A DNA stretch of 64,000 nt. It comes from Spirosoma arboris (lineage in GTDB: Bacteria > Bacteroidota > Bacteroidia > Cytophagales > Spirosomataceae). The translations under genes and the position numbers were made by a program. Where the stretch lies: positions 1-64,000 of the forward strand of contig NZ_WPIN01000006.1 in the NCBI RefSeq assembly GCF_009754945.1, written 5' to 3'. The notes under the pieces are model-generated. The model had not been told where the DNA came from. It ran no database searches and saw only the letters and a program-made list of their open reading frames with translations. Of this stretch, positions 10,901-18,978 are shown piece after piece; the first letter of the stretch is position 1; the number at the start of each line of letters is the position of its first letter.

Positions 10901-11542
10901 CATAAAGCCTACGAAACCCTGGAAGAAGCGAAGAAAAACCCTGGGCTCGAAAACCTGCCCATTATCATCTTTACGGGCAAGAGCCTGTCGATGTCCGAAG
11001 AGTTGAAAATTAAAAAATACGCGGATTCGATCATTGTCAAAACGGCCCATTCGTATCAGCGTATGCTTGATGAGGTATCGCTCTTTTTACACCTGGTTGA
11101 AGAAAACAAACAGTCCGATAGCAACAGTGGTTCGAAAAAGATGCGGGGACTGAGTCAGGTACTCGACAATAAAACAGTTCTGGTCGCCGATGATGATGTG
11201 CGAAATATCTTCTCGTTATCGAAGGCATTAGAGCAATACAACATGACCGTTATTGCCGCTCTGGATGGTAAGGAAGCCCTTCAAAAGTTAGCCGAGAATC
11301 CGACAATTGATATCGTATTACTGGATATGATGATGCCTCAGATGGATGGCTACGAAACGGCCCAAAAGATTCGGGAACATTATCAATGGAAGAACTTACC
11401 CGTCATTGCCGTTACGGCCAAAGCCATGACTGGCGACCGGGAAAAGTGCATTCAGGCCGGGGCATCGGACTATATTACCAAGCCCGTGGACATCGACCAA
11501 CTGGTGTCTCTGCTACGCGTCTGGCTTTATGACAGATCATAG
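7916..11542 (+). CDS. CHASE3-HAMP-GAF hybrid histidine kinase with three receivers
   Basis: A 1208-residue membrane sensor. TM1 (about 17-37) is followed by a CHASE3 extracytoplasmic domain (MKDAETGQRGYL is typical), then TM2 (about 185-205), HAMP (about 210-270), GAF (about 290-440) and a Glu/Gln-rich coiled coil (445-520). HisKA carries H539 in MSHELRTPLNS, and the HATPase has NLLSNAIKFT and GGTGLGLSISRELA. Three receivers follow at roughly 816-930, 940-1060 and 1085-1205, each with Asp and Lys retained (LLDIQLP, ILDMGIP, LLDMMMP). The layout resembles multi-receiver phosphorelay hubs. The membrane signal sensed by CHASE3 is unknown. It sits between the PAS kinase and a lone receiver that resembles its third receiver. 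Confidence 0.93.
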   Translation: MPKYSTSNSVIQQLQVVFSISTLLLLISLVASFYSIQKLISNSQLVNHTNQVLIEAENIISYMKDAETGQRGYLVSLDPLFLQPYNGSFQKVQTSYDRLSQLTIDNPDQQKNLAEAKELYEAKFSQMQRIINLVRQNKGFLRDTVERHREMLRGKEVMDKLRIVISRLKAEEENLLQSRIEQQQIYITYTPFLLVIAAIVSMLITSFTYVRIKRDLDDRIARQKLDEEKYVETARRIAVMEDITQDIAGGDYSVRSTDEQDDELGRISKALNQMTTSLEQTFTDLNNKNWLQTGSVALSDAIRGQKDLKKLATYLIDTIANYVDAPLGTVYLVDNESSFKLSGSYAAQQVPAMVNPGEGLIGQAIERKKMIIVDDVPTDYSRITSSLGDTRPTSLVIAPLIYADTCVGAIELGFLRKPDLLVIDFIERNLEAVAIGVNAALDYSKLQNFLEETQAQSEELQAQHNELENLNAELEMQAQKLQASEEELRVQQEELQQTNTELEERGLLLEEKTSEIQKKADELELATRYKSEFLANMSHELRTPLNSILLLSRLLAENTDENLNGDQVEYAKVIQSSGNGLLGLIDEILDLSKIEAGQMKLDYQDVTIQEVTDELQSLFGVLAKEKGLDFSITVEPDVPAVIETDKMRLGQILKNLLSNAIKFTSSGSVTLTVQKNKAKTKRTGDGEAIHPTLCFVVKDTGIGIPLQKQPLVFEAFQQADGSTKRKYGGTGLGLSISRELAKLLGGEIKLTSKVNEGSEFTVHIPVSGADSLPTESVISPAPQSQLPISGTAVPDKYISATIPEAIPDDRNAIKEGDKTILIIEDDTNFAKSLLDYSRKKGYKGVVSVRGDEGLKLAAIYKPIGILLDIQLPVMSGWEVMDALKADPQTRPIPVHIMSSHKLKNESLLKGAIDFVDKPMAFEQMQDVFKKLEYVLDRNHKKVLIIEDNPKHAKALAYFLETFSIKSELKSNIAEGISALRSKEVDCVILDMGIPDHKAYETLEEAKKNPGLENLPIIIFTGKSLSMSEELKIKKYADSIIVKTAHSYQRMLDEVSLFLHLVEENKQSDSNSGSKKMRGLSQVLDNKTVLVADDDVRNIFSLSKALEQYNMTVIAALDGKEALQKLAENPTIDIVLLDMMMPQMDGYETAQKIREHYQWKNLPVIAVTAKAMTGDREKCIQAGASDYITKPVDIDQLVSLLRVWLYDRS

Positions 11543-11587
11543 TAAAAATTAGTATACACAGATGCACGGAGACAAAAAATCAACACC

Positions 11588-11953
11588 ATGCCTAAAAAAC
11601 GAATCTTGATTATTGATGATGATTCAAGAAATATTTTTGCCCTCACGGCCACACTGAAGGCTAAATCGTTCGAATGTCTGTCTTGCCTAAGTGCTCGGGA
11701 AGCGCTGGAACTGCTCAAAACCGATGTGGTAATCGACGCAATTCTGATCGATATGATGATGCCTGATATGGACGGTTATGAAGCTATTCCGCGTATCAAA
11801 AGTCTGGCAAATCGGGAAAACACGCCTATTTTTTCGGTTACAGCACAGGCAATGGTTGGCGACCGGGAAAAGTGCCTGCGGGCTGGTGCTACAGAATACA
11901 TTGCCAAGCCAATTGACGTTGATCGACTATTGCACTTGCTGTCAGGCATTTAA
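11588..11953 (+). CDS. Stand-alone response regulator receiver
   Basis: A 121-residue single-domain CheY-like receiver with DDD near the N-terminus, phospho-acceptor Asp in ILIDMMMPDMDGYEA and K in AKPIDVDRLL. It has no output domain, so it probably relays phosphate or acts by protein contact. It resembles the last receiver of the upstream hybrid kinase (shared DMMMP-MDGYE, A-GDREKC--AGA--YI-KP-D), which suggests it arose by duplication of that domain. It lies 45 bases after that kinase. Confidence 0.92.
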   Translation: MPKKRILIIDDDSRNIFALTATLKAKSFECLSCLSAREALELLKTDVVIDAILIDMMMPDMDGYEAIPRIKSLANRENTPIFSVTAQAMVGDREKCLRAGATEYIAKPIDVDRLLHLLSGI

Positions 11954-12065
11954 AGGAAACATAATTTAGATTCTATGGATGTTAATGATTCTAGCCAATT
12001 GATAGCCGGATTTTATCATAAATAGAGTCAACAGAATCCGTGGAATTAACAGTATCCAACAAAAA

Positions 12066-12875
12066 ATGATTGAGGAAAAAGAGGTAGATCTTTTGCTAAA
12101 TGACCTGCTTGAGGTGTATGGGTATGATTTCACCCATTATGCCAGAGCGTCGTTGAAGCGACGGATTAACCGGCTGTGGTCTCTGGATAAGTTTCCGAGC
12201 TTTGCAGAGATGCGTTATCGGGTTCGATCAGACCCAAATTACCTGAAGCGATTTGTGGAAGAGCTGACTGTGAACGTTACTGAAATGTTCCGTGATCCGC
12301 TGTTCTATAAAACACTCCGAACAGACGTGCTTAGTAAGCTAGCTGCCAAGCCCTTTATTCGTGTCTGGCATGCTGGCTGCTCAACAGGCGAAGAAGTGTT
12401 TTCAATGGCTATCCTGCTCAAGGAAGCCAACCTGTTGCATAAATCGTTGCTATATGCCACAGACCTGAATTCGGAAGTACTGGACATCGCTCGCAAAGGG
12501 ATTTTTGCGCTAAGTCCCATGAAGCAGTATTCCGAAAACTACATTCTATCGGGTGGCAAAAACGATTTTTCAAGCTATTATACTGCGCAGTATGGTCATG
12601 TTAAGTTCAATGAAGAGCTGGCGGGGAAAATGGTATTCTCGACCCATAATTTAGTGTCGGATCGCTCCTTCAATGAGTTTGATCTGATCCTGTGTCGAAA
12701 CGTGTTAATCTATTTTGACAAAGCCTTACAGGAGCGCGTACTAACCCTATTTAATGAAAGCTTAGGACCGCTTAGTTATTTGGCACTAGGAGCCAAAGAA
12801 ACCCTGAAGTTTTCCAGCATACAGCTTCAATTCCAGCAAGTTGAAACCGAAAAAATATGGCGGAAAATCAAGTAA
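12066..12875 (+). CDS. cheR: CheR-type protein-glutamate methyltransferase
   Basis: A 269-residue SAM-dependent methyltransferase. The N-terminal helical domain (SLKRRINRL) precedes the SAM-binding motif VWHAGCSTGEEVFSMA, TDLN and the FDLILCRNVLIYFD signature of CheR. In chemotaxis CheR methylates receptor glutamates, but no receptor, CheA or CheW gene lies in this window. In Bacteroidota such CheR/CheB pairs commonly sit beside large kinases and may modify those instead, which is inference. The last 19 bases overlap the CheB start, so translation is coupled. Confidence 0.93.
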   Translation: MIEEKEVDLLLNDLLEVYGYDFTHYARASLKRRINRLWSLDKFPSFAEMRYRVRSDPNYLKRFVEELTVNVTEMFRDPLFYKTLRTDVLSKLAAKPFIRVWHAGCSTGEEVFSMAILLKEANLLHKSLLYATDLNSEVLDIARKGIFALSPMKQYSENYILSGGKNDFSSYYTAQYGHVKFNEELAGKMVFSTHNLVSDRSFNEFDLILCRNVLIYFDKALQERVLTLFNESLGPLSYLALGAKETLKFSSIQLQFQQVETEKIWRKIK

Positions 12876-13444
12876 TAGACGATTGTAAAATTGTGCTTAT
12901 CGGGGGGTCTACCGGCAGCATCGACGTCTTGTTGAAATTGCTACCTGCTTTACCGCCTACGTTGTCATTTGCACTTATCATTGTTTTGCATCGGAAAAAT
13001 ACCTCAGATTCGACCTTAGCAAACCTGTTTTCGCTCAAAACAAACCTACCACTCAAAGAGGTAGATGACAAAGACAGTATTGTGCCGGGTATGATCTACC
13101 TGGCTCCCGCTGATTATCATCTCCTGATCGAACAGGATGGTACGTTTTCCCTGGATGATTCTGAAAAGGTCAATTACAGTCGCCCGTCTATTGACGTGAC
13201 GTTTGAATCGACTGCCGATGTATATGGCCCTTCGCTGGTTGGTATTTTGCTGTCGGGCGCTAATGCCGATGGTACCAATGGCTTGAGCGCCATTAAACGG
13301 GCTGGAGGTGTTACGATCGTTCAGCAGCCCGAAACGGCACAGGTTGCCTTTATGCCCCAACAAGCCATACTGAGCGCTCCCATCGATTTTGTACTGAATA
13401 TACAAGAGCTAATTTCGTTTGTTAAAGCGCTGAACAAGGCATAG
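12857..13444 (+). CDS. cheB: CheB-type methylesterase domain, no receiver
   Basis: A 195-residue protein that is only the CheB catalytic domain. The triad is visible as S18 in IGGSTGSID, H45 in IVLHRK and D138 in SGANADGTNGL. The usual N-terminal receiver is absent, so activity may be controlled by the separate receiver encoded at 11588 or by constitutive expression. It overlaps cheR by 19 bases, which fixes the pair as one unit. The expected function is hydrolysis of glutamyl methyl esters or deamidation of glutamine on a sensor protein. The block ends here, and no terminator with a T-tract follows directly. Confidence 0.92.
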   Translation: MAENQVIDDCKIVLIGGSTGSIDVLLKLLPALPPTLSFALIIVLHRKNTSDSTLANLFSLKTNLPLKEVDDKDSIVPGMIYLAPADYHLLIEQDGTFSLDDSEKVNYSRPSIDVTFESTADVYGPSLVGILLSGANADGTNGLSAIKRAGGVTIVQQPETAQVAFMPQQAILSAPIDFVLNIQELISFVKALNKA

Positions 13445-13624
13445 TGCCGGCCATCCCGATTGCTAAACTAACGACGCTATTCATCATTAATATTTTTTAA
13501 TACACTCCCGAATTATAAACAAGATTACTCAATGCTTGTTAAATGGGTATAAGTAGATTCGCTAGGTAGTGAATTGGCTCTTATGAAACTAACACTCACT
13601 AACGGGATTGCCCCAAAAAACGTT

Positions 13625-13909
13625 ATGAAAAAAGTAATTGCAATCGTTGCGGCCCTTGCTCTCACCTTGAGCATGGCTCAGGCCCAGGATAACAAAATCA
13701 AGAAAAAAGCTGAAGTTGTTGAAGCGAAAGGCGAAGTCGCTGCGGATAAGGCAGCTTTAAAAGTCAATAAAGCGGCTCGTGAAACAGATAAGGCGACGGG
13801 TGATAAACAAGCTCTGAAAGCGCATCGAAAAGAACACATGAAGCAGGAAGGCGAGCTGGTAAAAGACCAGGCCAAGAAGGATGTTAAAGTAGCGAAAGAG
13901 AAACTGTAA
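13625..13909 (+). CDS. Small secreted Lys/Ala-rich helical protein
   Basis: A 94-residue protein from ATG 13625 (MKKVIAIVAALALTLSMAQAQ), chosen over an in-frame upstream codon because it gives a clean signal peptide cut after AQA. The mature part is almost entirely Lys, Ala, Glu and Asp with a rough heptad-like pattern (KAALKVNKAARETDKATGDKQALKAHRKEH). It is likely a single charged helix or disordered in the periplasm. No family is recognised. It is a monocistronic gene with a very strong hairpin 14 bases after the stop, as expected of an abundant protein. A role in stress or envelope protection is possible but unsupported. Confidence 0.75.
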   Translation: MKKVIAIVAALALTLSMAQAQDNKIKKKAEVVEAKGEVAADKAALKVNKAARETDKATGDKQALKAHRKEHMKQEGELVKDQAKKDVKVAKEKL

Positions 13910-13922
13910 TCGTGCCCCATAG

Positions 13923-13974
13923 TTAACAAAGCCAAAACGCCCGACTTTTAAGTTGGGCGTTTTGGCTTTGTTAA
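13923..13974. terminator. Long bidirectional hairpin terminator
   Basis: Arms 13923-13945 and 13952-13974 pair over 23 positions with a single G-U and a 6-base loop. A-rich and T-rich tracts inside the stem ends allow termination in either direction. It ends the small secreted protein gene and faces the convergent HupE-like gene. Confidence 0.85.
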
Positions 13975-14083
13975 AGTGAATAATATAGCCTGAGAGTATT
14001 TAAAGGTTATGGTGTACCCAATAAATTGATCGAAAAGCTGCCCAACTTATTAAGGACACCAGATACGGCTTTGTAAGTAATTA

Positions 14084-15427
14084 TTAGGCAGGTAGTTGGT
14101 TCGCTCGCTTCATTCGCCAGGTGAGCAATAGGGCGATCACAGCCAATACGCCCAGTCCATACGGAGTAAAGCTTGCAACCAGCTCTATTCCCTTTGTCAG
14201 GCTATTAGGCTGACCGGTGATACGCTCAATCACCCAGGCAATAGCCGCAATGGCAGCCAGAAAAGCACCGGTTAACCGAACAACCCGGTAAGCAGGTGTG
14301 CGACTCAGCAACATCAGCCAGGGAATCGTCAGACCAATAATCAGGAGTTGCATTAGTTCAATACCCAGGTTGAAACCCAGAATACTCAGTGCCATTGGGC
14401 CCGCATCCAGTTGAAGGTTAGCCAGCGTACTGGCAAAAGCCAGCCCGTGAACCAGTCCGAAGCCAGCCGCCACCCAGGCTTCTCGACCCGGAAACAAAGG
14501 TCGAGCGGCATGAATCGCCGACACCAGAATGGACACCGCAATGAGCACTTCAACGGGTTGGCTCGGTAACCGGACCCACTCCATTGCCCCCAACAGTAGA
14601 GTCAATGAATGACCAATGGTGAAGGCAGTAACGATCAGCAAAATATGCCGAAGACTATAGCGAACCCCACCAAAGTGACCCCAGCCGAATCGTCGGAATG
14701 AACGACCAGTGACCAGCAATGGGGCAGGCAGTAGCAATACGAGCAAAAACAGCAGATGGTCAGTACCCTCGGCAATGTGCTTCGTCCCGAGTTTTACCAT
14801 AGACGAAAATCCCGACCAGATACTACCCGACTCCAGACTAACAGTCAGAGGTAGGATTCGGTTATTCACAATATCCAGACTAATAATACCTACCTGAGCT
14901 GGGGAATTATCGGCTAGTAATCCATTCGCCCAATCCTGCCGAACGGAGACCAATATTTTATGGGTCACCACCTGATGGAGGACAGCGTCATAGTAAAAGA
15001 CGAACTGCCGAACGACCTGCCCAATTGGAGGAACTAGTTTGACCTCCGCCATCAATTCGCGGTACACTCCGTTAATTGGGTTCTGGGTTTCCAGTACCGC
15101 CAATTTCCCTATCGATACAGACCAATTCTGTCCATCAGGACTTTGGGGACGGATATGTTGGATCAGGTAAGCCCGCAACTGAGGGCCGAGCCGGTCAATC
15201 AGATGAGCTGCTGAGTCGTTAACGGCGTGACCAAAAGCTGCCTGTAATTCGCTTAGTGGAATCTGCACCTCAGCGTCAATTCGGTTGGCGTGTACATTCA
15301 GCAGCACTACCGAATTAGGCATTGGGTGTGCCGAGGATACATTTGACAGCCCGACTGCCAAAAGACCGATTAAGAAAACCATCAGCCATCCGTATGAACG
15401 GCTGATGGAAAAAGGTTGATGCTTCAC
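14084..15427 (-). CDS. HupE/UreJ_2 family membrane protein
   Basis: A 447-residue protein with a GTG start at 15427 and a signal or first TM segment (GWLMVFLIGLLAVGL) ending SSAHPMPNS. Residues 40-210 form an extracytoplasmic domain. The C-terminal half holds about six or seven TM segments. HIAEGTDHLLFLLVLL and FTIGHSLTLLLG carry the His/Asp pattern typical of HupE/UreJ_2 proteins. Relatives are linked to nickel or other metal uptake, but this long subfamily is uncharacterised and no hydrogenase or urease gene is near. It starts 12 bases after the DUF3500 lipoprotein stop and is probably cotranscribed with it. Metal transport is inference only. Confidence 0.85.
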   Translation of the reverse strand: MKHQPFSISRSYGWLMVFLIGLLAVGLSNVSSAHPMPNSVVLLNVHANRIDAEVQIPLSELQAAFGHAVNDSAAHLIDRLGPQLRAYLIQHIRPQSPDGQNWSVSIGKLAVLETQNPINGVYRELMAEVKLVPPIGQVVRQFVFYYDAVLHQVVTHKILVSVRQDWANGLLADNSPAQVGIISLDIVNNRILPLTVSLESGSIWSGFSSMVKLGTKHIAEGTDHLLFLLVLLLPAPLLVTGRSFRRFGWGHFGGVRYSLRHILLIVTAFTIGHSLTLLLGAMEWVRLPSQPVEVLIAVSILVSAIHAARPLFPGREAWVAAGFGLVHGLAFASTLANLQLDAGPMALSILGFNLGIELMQLLIIGLTIPWLMLLSRTPAYRVVRLTGAFLAAIAAIAWVIERITGQPNSLTKGIELVASFTPYGLGVLAVIALLLTWRMKRANQLPA

Positions 15428-15439
15428 GAGAAAAATTAC

Positions 15440-16579
15440 TTAATTACCACCGTAGTCGGAGGTATGATCGCGCCATACCGAGTGAGAGTGGGGCGTATTC
15501 TTGATAATGACACCCCCCTGATACGAAAACTCGATCCACACACTTGGCCCATCAATACGTACATAGTCGCCTTGAGAAGCCATCGCTGTCGTTCCCGAAT
15601 ACGAAATATAGGTACTGGCTAATTCCGATGTATATTTAGTTAGCACGGTGGCGGCAGTGGTGGCTTCCAGATCATTGACGTAGAGCTTGATGGCACTCAG
15701 TACCAGGGCTTGTTTGTCTGAGCTTAGCGAACCAACTTGCAAGCCTACCTTGGTGGCGGGAAACTTACCGTCCTGACCAGGCCCAAGTACCAGATCCGTA
15801 TATGTACCTGATAGCTTAGCCGTCGTCTGCTCGCTCGTGCTTAGGCCCGTCAGCATAGCTCCAAACGCGACTCGCTCCTGCTCAAAGGCCTGGTAGGTTC
15901 GGTTGGCGGCCGTAACAGCTGCTTGTGGCTCGGTCCCCCGGAAAGCGGGCGTGACGCCAGTAACGGCCCCGGCGTTGAAGGTGAAAGGCTGGGTATAGTG
16001 GTGACCGGTAAACAGAATCGACCATAATCCCGTTGTGCTGGGAGTGCCCAGGAATGACAGATAGTAGTTTCCAGCCCCATAATCGGAGCCGCCACCAATC
16101 GTATTCAGATAATCGTCAGCTGCCAGATTGCCGATCATCTCGTCGTACCCTTCGTTGGTCGTACCCAAGGCCAGTAAGCCCACCATCAGGTTGCGGAAAG
16201 CGGCTAATTGTGTGGAGGAAAGTGAACCAAGATTGATCCCGATTCGGGCAGAGAGTCCAGCCGGTAGGTTCGACCATTTCTGAGCATTCGTTTTGGAATA
16301 GGTCAGCTGGGCCGTGGCCAGTTGCGTAGTAGTCAAAGTAGCCTTGAAGGCTTCAGCCAGACAAACAATCTGAGCTACGCCAGTGGACGCACAGGTAGTG
16401 GTAGTCGCCGTAGCGGAGAGTGTCGTTGTGATAGCACTTGAGCTTGTGGTCGTAGTCGTAGTACCTGAAGTTGAGGTCGGTGTAACCGTATCATCAGTAG
16501 ACTTGCAGGCTTCCAAGATAGCTAAGCCACTAAAAATCAGTGCTAAAGCTATGCTAGTAACTAGAATATTCCTTTTCAT
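15440..16579 (-). CDS. DUF3500 lipoprotein
   Basis: A 379-residue protein with lipobox AILEAC, a low-complexity Ser/Thr linker (residues 30-65) and a DUF3500 domain. Recognisable parts are YDEMIGNLAADDY, YYLSFLGTPS, WSILFTGHHYTQPFTF and a C-terminal VWIEFSYQGGV followed by HSHSVWRDHTSDYGG. DUF3500 proteins have no firmly assigned reaction. The conserved GHH and HSHSVWRD histidines suggest metal binding, and the adjacent HupE-like membrane protein is consistent with a metal-related role (inference). The tail is predicted to face the periplasm or the cell surface. Confidence 0.88.
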   Translation of the reverse strand: MKRNILVTSIALALIFSGLAILEACKSTDDTVTPTSTSGTTTTTTSSSAITTTLSATATTTTCASTGVAQIVCLAEAFKATLTTTQLATAQLTYSKTNAQKWSNLPAGLSARIGINLGSLSSTQLAAFRNLMVGLLALGTTNEGYDEMIGNLAADDYLNTIGGGSDYGAGNYYLSFLGTPSTTGLWSILFTGHHYTQPFTFNAGAVTGVTPAFRGTEPQAAVTAANRTYQAFEQERVAFGAMLTGLSTSEQTTAKLSGTYTDLVLGPGQDGKFPATKVGLQVGSLSSDKQALVLSAIKLYVNDLEATTAATVLTKYTSELASTYISYSGTTAMASQGDYVRIDGPSVWIEFSYQGGVIIKNTPHSHSVWRDHTSDYGGN

Positions 16580-16753
16580 GGAAAATGAATCTTGTTTTGT
16601 AAGAAGAGTATAATTACTTAATAACCGTTACGTAAAGACCTGGGCAAGTGTTGCCCATACGTAGTGATTTGTGGTGAATAGGTGCTGGGTAGGGGTGAAC
16701 AGGCTTTTTATTGATTGAATGGCCTCGGCAAGCTGCCTGGCAAGGGGGTAAAT

Positions 16754-17461
16754 CTATCGGCGGAAAAGGCTAAAGAAATCCTTTTCGTAACTACTCCCAA
16801 CAGGAATTTCTTCATCCCCAATCAGGATCATCCGGTTTCGGAGCGCTTCAATTTTGTCGATGGCAACAATGAATGAGCGATGAACGCGAATGAAGTTTCG
16901 GGCTGGTAACTTATCCAGCATGGCTTTTAAGGTAAGCCGTACGACTAGTGGGGCGCCTTCTTTTAGATGGATCTTCAGGTAGTTATCCAATCCCTCGATA
17001 AACAGGATATCACTTAGAGTAACCTTCACCAGATTGAAATCGACCCGGAAGTATAAGAAAGTTTGCTCTGGGCTTTCCATGGTATTGCTACCTGGTTGTC
17101 GTAGCGACTGCCACCGCGCCTGTGCCCGCTGTATGGCCTGCCCAAACCGATCAAAAGTAAACGGTTTTAGTAGGTAATCGACGGCCGATACTTCGTAACT
17201 CTCGACGGCAAATTCACTATAAGCCGTTGTGAAAATAACCAGGGTTTGTTGGGTAATAGATCTGAAAAATGCCAACCCAGACTCTTTGGGCATGTTGATA
17301 TCTAAAAAGATGAGGTCTATCGGATTAGCTTCCAGATACAAGCGGGCTTCGCCGGTACGCGTGAAAGTTTTAACCAATTTTATTGAATCGATACGATTAC
17401 AGAAGGCCTCAATTACATCCAACGCAGGACGCTCATCATCCAGGGCTATCGCGTTCATCAT
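16754..17461 (-). CDS. LytTR response regulator (pair 1)
   Basis: A 235-residue regulator. The receiver has D8-D9-E10 and acceptor D54 in LIFLDINMPKESG, with K in DYLLKPFTFDRF. The C-terminal LytTR DNA-binding domain is marked by DILFIEGLDNYLKIH, ARNFIRVHRSFIVAIDKIEA and IPVGSSYEKDFF. The start overlaps the stop of the upstream LytS kinase in ATGATGA, so the two are translationally coupled. It has the AgrA/VirR-type fold that binds paired direct repeats. The target is unknown. It may control the adjacent DUF3500/HupE genes just downstream on the same strand, as an inference from position. Confidence 0.93.
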   Translation of the reverse strand: MMNAIALDDERPALDVIEAFCNRIDSIKLVKTFTRTGEARLYLEANPIDLIFLDINMPKESGLAFFRSITQQTLVIFTTAYSEFAVESYEVSAVDYLLKPFTFDRFGQAIQRAQARWQSLRQPGSNTMESPEQTFLYFRVDFNLVKVTLSDILFIEGLDNYLKIHLKEGAPLVVRLTLKAMLDKLPARNFIRVHRSFIVAIDKIEALRNRMILIGDEEIPVGSSYEKDFFSLFRR

Positions 17462-18642
17462 GATAAGGTGAGGGTTAATGTAACACGGTAATGCATCGGG
17501 GTGTCCTCAATTACTAGTTCATGTGCATTCGGGTAAAGGAGCCTAAGTCGCTCCCGTGCGTTTTTTAGCCCAACAGTCGTTGATTTTTCCAGTTGATTAA
17601 CGTCTACCTTGTTGTTGGCCACATACAACCGTAGTCGCTCATCTTGTATAGATAAATGAATGATAATCAGGGAATCTTCTTCTGGGCTAACGCCATATTT
17701 GAACGCATTCTCAATGAATGAGAATAGGAGCAGTGGTGCAATTTGTAAGCGATTTTGGTCTCCTTCCAACTGGTAATCAATCTGAACCGCATCTCGTAAG
17801 CGAGCCTTTTGTAAATCAATATAATTAGCAATGTAATTAACCTCTGTTGACAACGGCACCTTATCTCGATGCGCATCCCGAATGATGTAGCGCATAAACT
17901 CCGAGAGCTTGACAATCGTATCTGCTGTCCGCTCGTCGTTCCGGATCGCCAATGAATAAATGCTATTGAGTGTATTAAACAGGAAATGAGGATGGATCTG
18001 CGCTTTAAGTTGCTGTAATTCGGCTTTCAACTGATCGTTTTCAACCTGTCGGAGCCGGTTGGCCGTTTGTACCGAGATCGACAACAGGGTACTTACACTG
18101 CCCAATAGGAAAAAGAGAGCCAATTTAACCGGAAGCAAGAGCGTAAACGGGGGACCGTGGTGATCTCTTTGCCGCCTGTCTGGGTGCGGGCCATTCGGCG
18201 GTTCGGGAAATCCTCGTTTGTCGTGGGGATTAAGATCGTCCGGATGTGCCCGGTCTGGCGGGCCAGAATGAGGTTCCAGCATCATTTCTTCCACAAATAG
18301 TTGCCGGGCCCAGGCCAACGGGGTATTCTCCTGAGGTGCTTTAAAGTAAGCCCATTGCTCAATCCGATACGGAAGAAATGCGATAGTTAAAACGCAACAG
18401 ACTGCAATAAGCGTGTATCGCCCATATTGCTTGGCCAGAAACCAGCGTGGGACAAATACAGTGTGGTTATAATAGGAGAAGAGCAACAGCAGTAGATAAG
18501 CCAGCCCATTTTGAATAATATGTTCGTGTGGGTTAAGCGGACGCCAGCTTACACCCTGATACACAAAATAGACCAAGGGCAGTGCCGCTAAGGCAACACC
18601 AATTAATAACTGTTTACCATGAATTCTTAACCAGGCTACCAT
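17458..18642 (-). CDS. LytS/YehU-type sensor histidine kinase (pair 1)
   Basis: A 394-residue protein with about four N-terminal TM segments, the last at LPVKLALFFLLGSVSTLLSI. A Pro/His/Asp-rich loop (residues about 125-170: PHSGPPDRAHPDD, PPNGPHPDRRQRDHHGPP) lies between TM3 and TM4. The His_kinase domain (PF06580) is shown by LKAQIHPHFLFNTLNSIYSLA, and the HATPase by PLLLFSFIENAFKYG and GLKNARERLRLLYP. The His-rich loop faces the periplasm if the TM count is right, and could sense a metal or pH. That is inference, but it fits the metal-like neighbours. It overlaps its regulator by four bases. Confidence 0.93.
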   Translation of the reverse strand: MVAWLRIHGKQLLIGVALAALPLVYFVYQGVSWRPLNPHEHIIQNGLAYLLLLLFSYYNHTVFVPRWFLAKQYGRYTLIAVCCVLTIAFLPYRIEQWAYFKAPQENTPLAWARQLFVEEMMLEPHSGPPDRAHPDDLNPHDKRGFPEPPNGPHPDRRQRDHHGPPFTLLLPVKLALFFLLGSVSTLLSISVQTANRLRQVENDQLKAELQQLKAQIHPHFLFNTLNSIYSLAIRNDERTADTIVKLSEFMRYIIRDAHRDKVPLSTEVNYIANYIDLQKARLRDAVQIDYQLEGDQNRLQIAPLLLFSFIENAFKYGVSPEEDSLIIIHLSIQDERLRLYVANNKVDVNQLEKSTTVGLKNARERLRLLYPNAHELVIEDTPMHYRVTLTLTLS

Positions 18643-18661
18643 TCATAGATGAGATGAGTTA

Positions 18662-18669
18662 CAAAATTA
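18662..18669 (-). promoter_or_regulatory. Candidate -7 box for LytS/LytTR pair 1
   Basis: TAATTTTG on the minus strand fits the Bacteroidota TAnnTTTG -7 element and lies 20 bases before the LytS start. No clear -33 TTG is at the usual spacing. Confidence 0.4.
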
Positions 18670-18908
18670 CGATATCGACTGTGTAGGCGGGAATAAATGT
18701 GGTTGATGAACCAAATGTTGGGGTAAATGAATAAGTAACATAACAGATCACGGGTTGTGTGTTTTGACCTACAGGGTGGATGCCTATCTTCGTGAGGAAT
18801 TAGTCAATCCTTTAGTGGCCTTTGTGTAAATTCTGGAATATGGTTAACTCCACCCGGTCAGCAGGTTCATAAAATCCCGACAGGACCACTTACGCGACCA
18901 GATAATTG

Positions 18909-18922
18909 GTATGCATGCATAC
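18909..18922. promoter_or_regulatory. Perfect 14-bp palindrome, candidate MarR operator
   Basis: GTATGCATGCATAC is fully self-complementary. It lies 57 bases before the MarR start and about 20 bases before a TAGATTTA -7-like box, so a bound dimer would cover the -33 region. Autoregulation by the adjacent MarR protein is the simplest reading. Confidence 0.55.
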
Positions 18923-18978
18923 GGTTTTTATGAAAAAGTGGTAGATTTACGTCCAGATGAGATCTGGAGACACCTATC

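Larger units (their letters stand above)
18643..18978. other. Divergent regulatory gap between LytS and MarR genes
   Basis: This 336-base gap has no gene. It contains a minus-strand TAnnTTTG box near the LytS start, a perfect 14-base palindrome near the MarR start and a near-consensus TAGATTTA at 18942-18949. The middle (about 18700-18900) shows nothing I can interpret. Confidence 0.6.
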
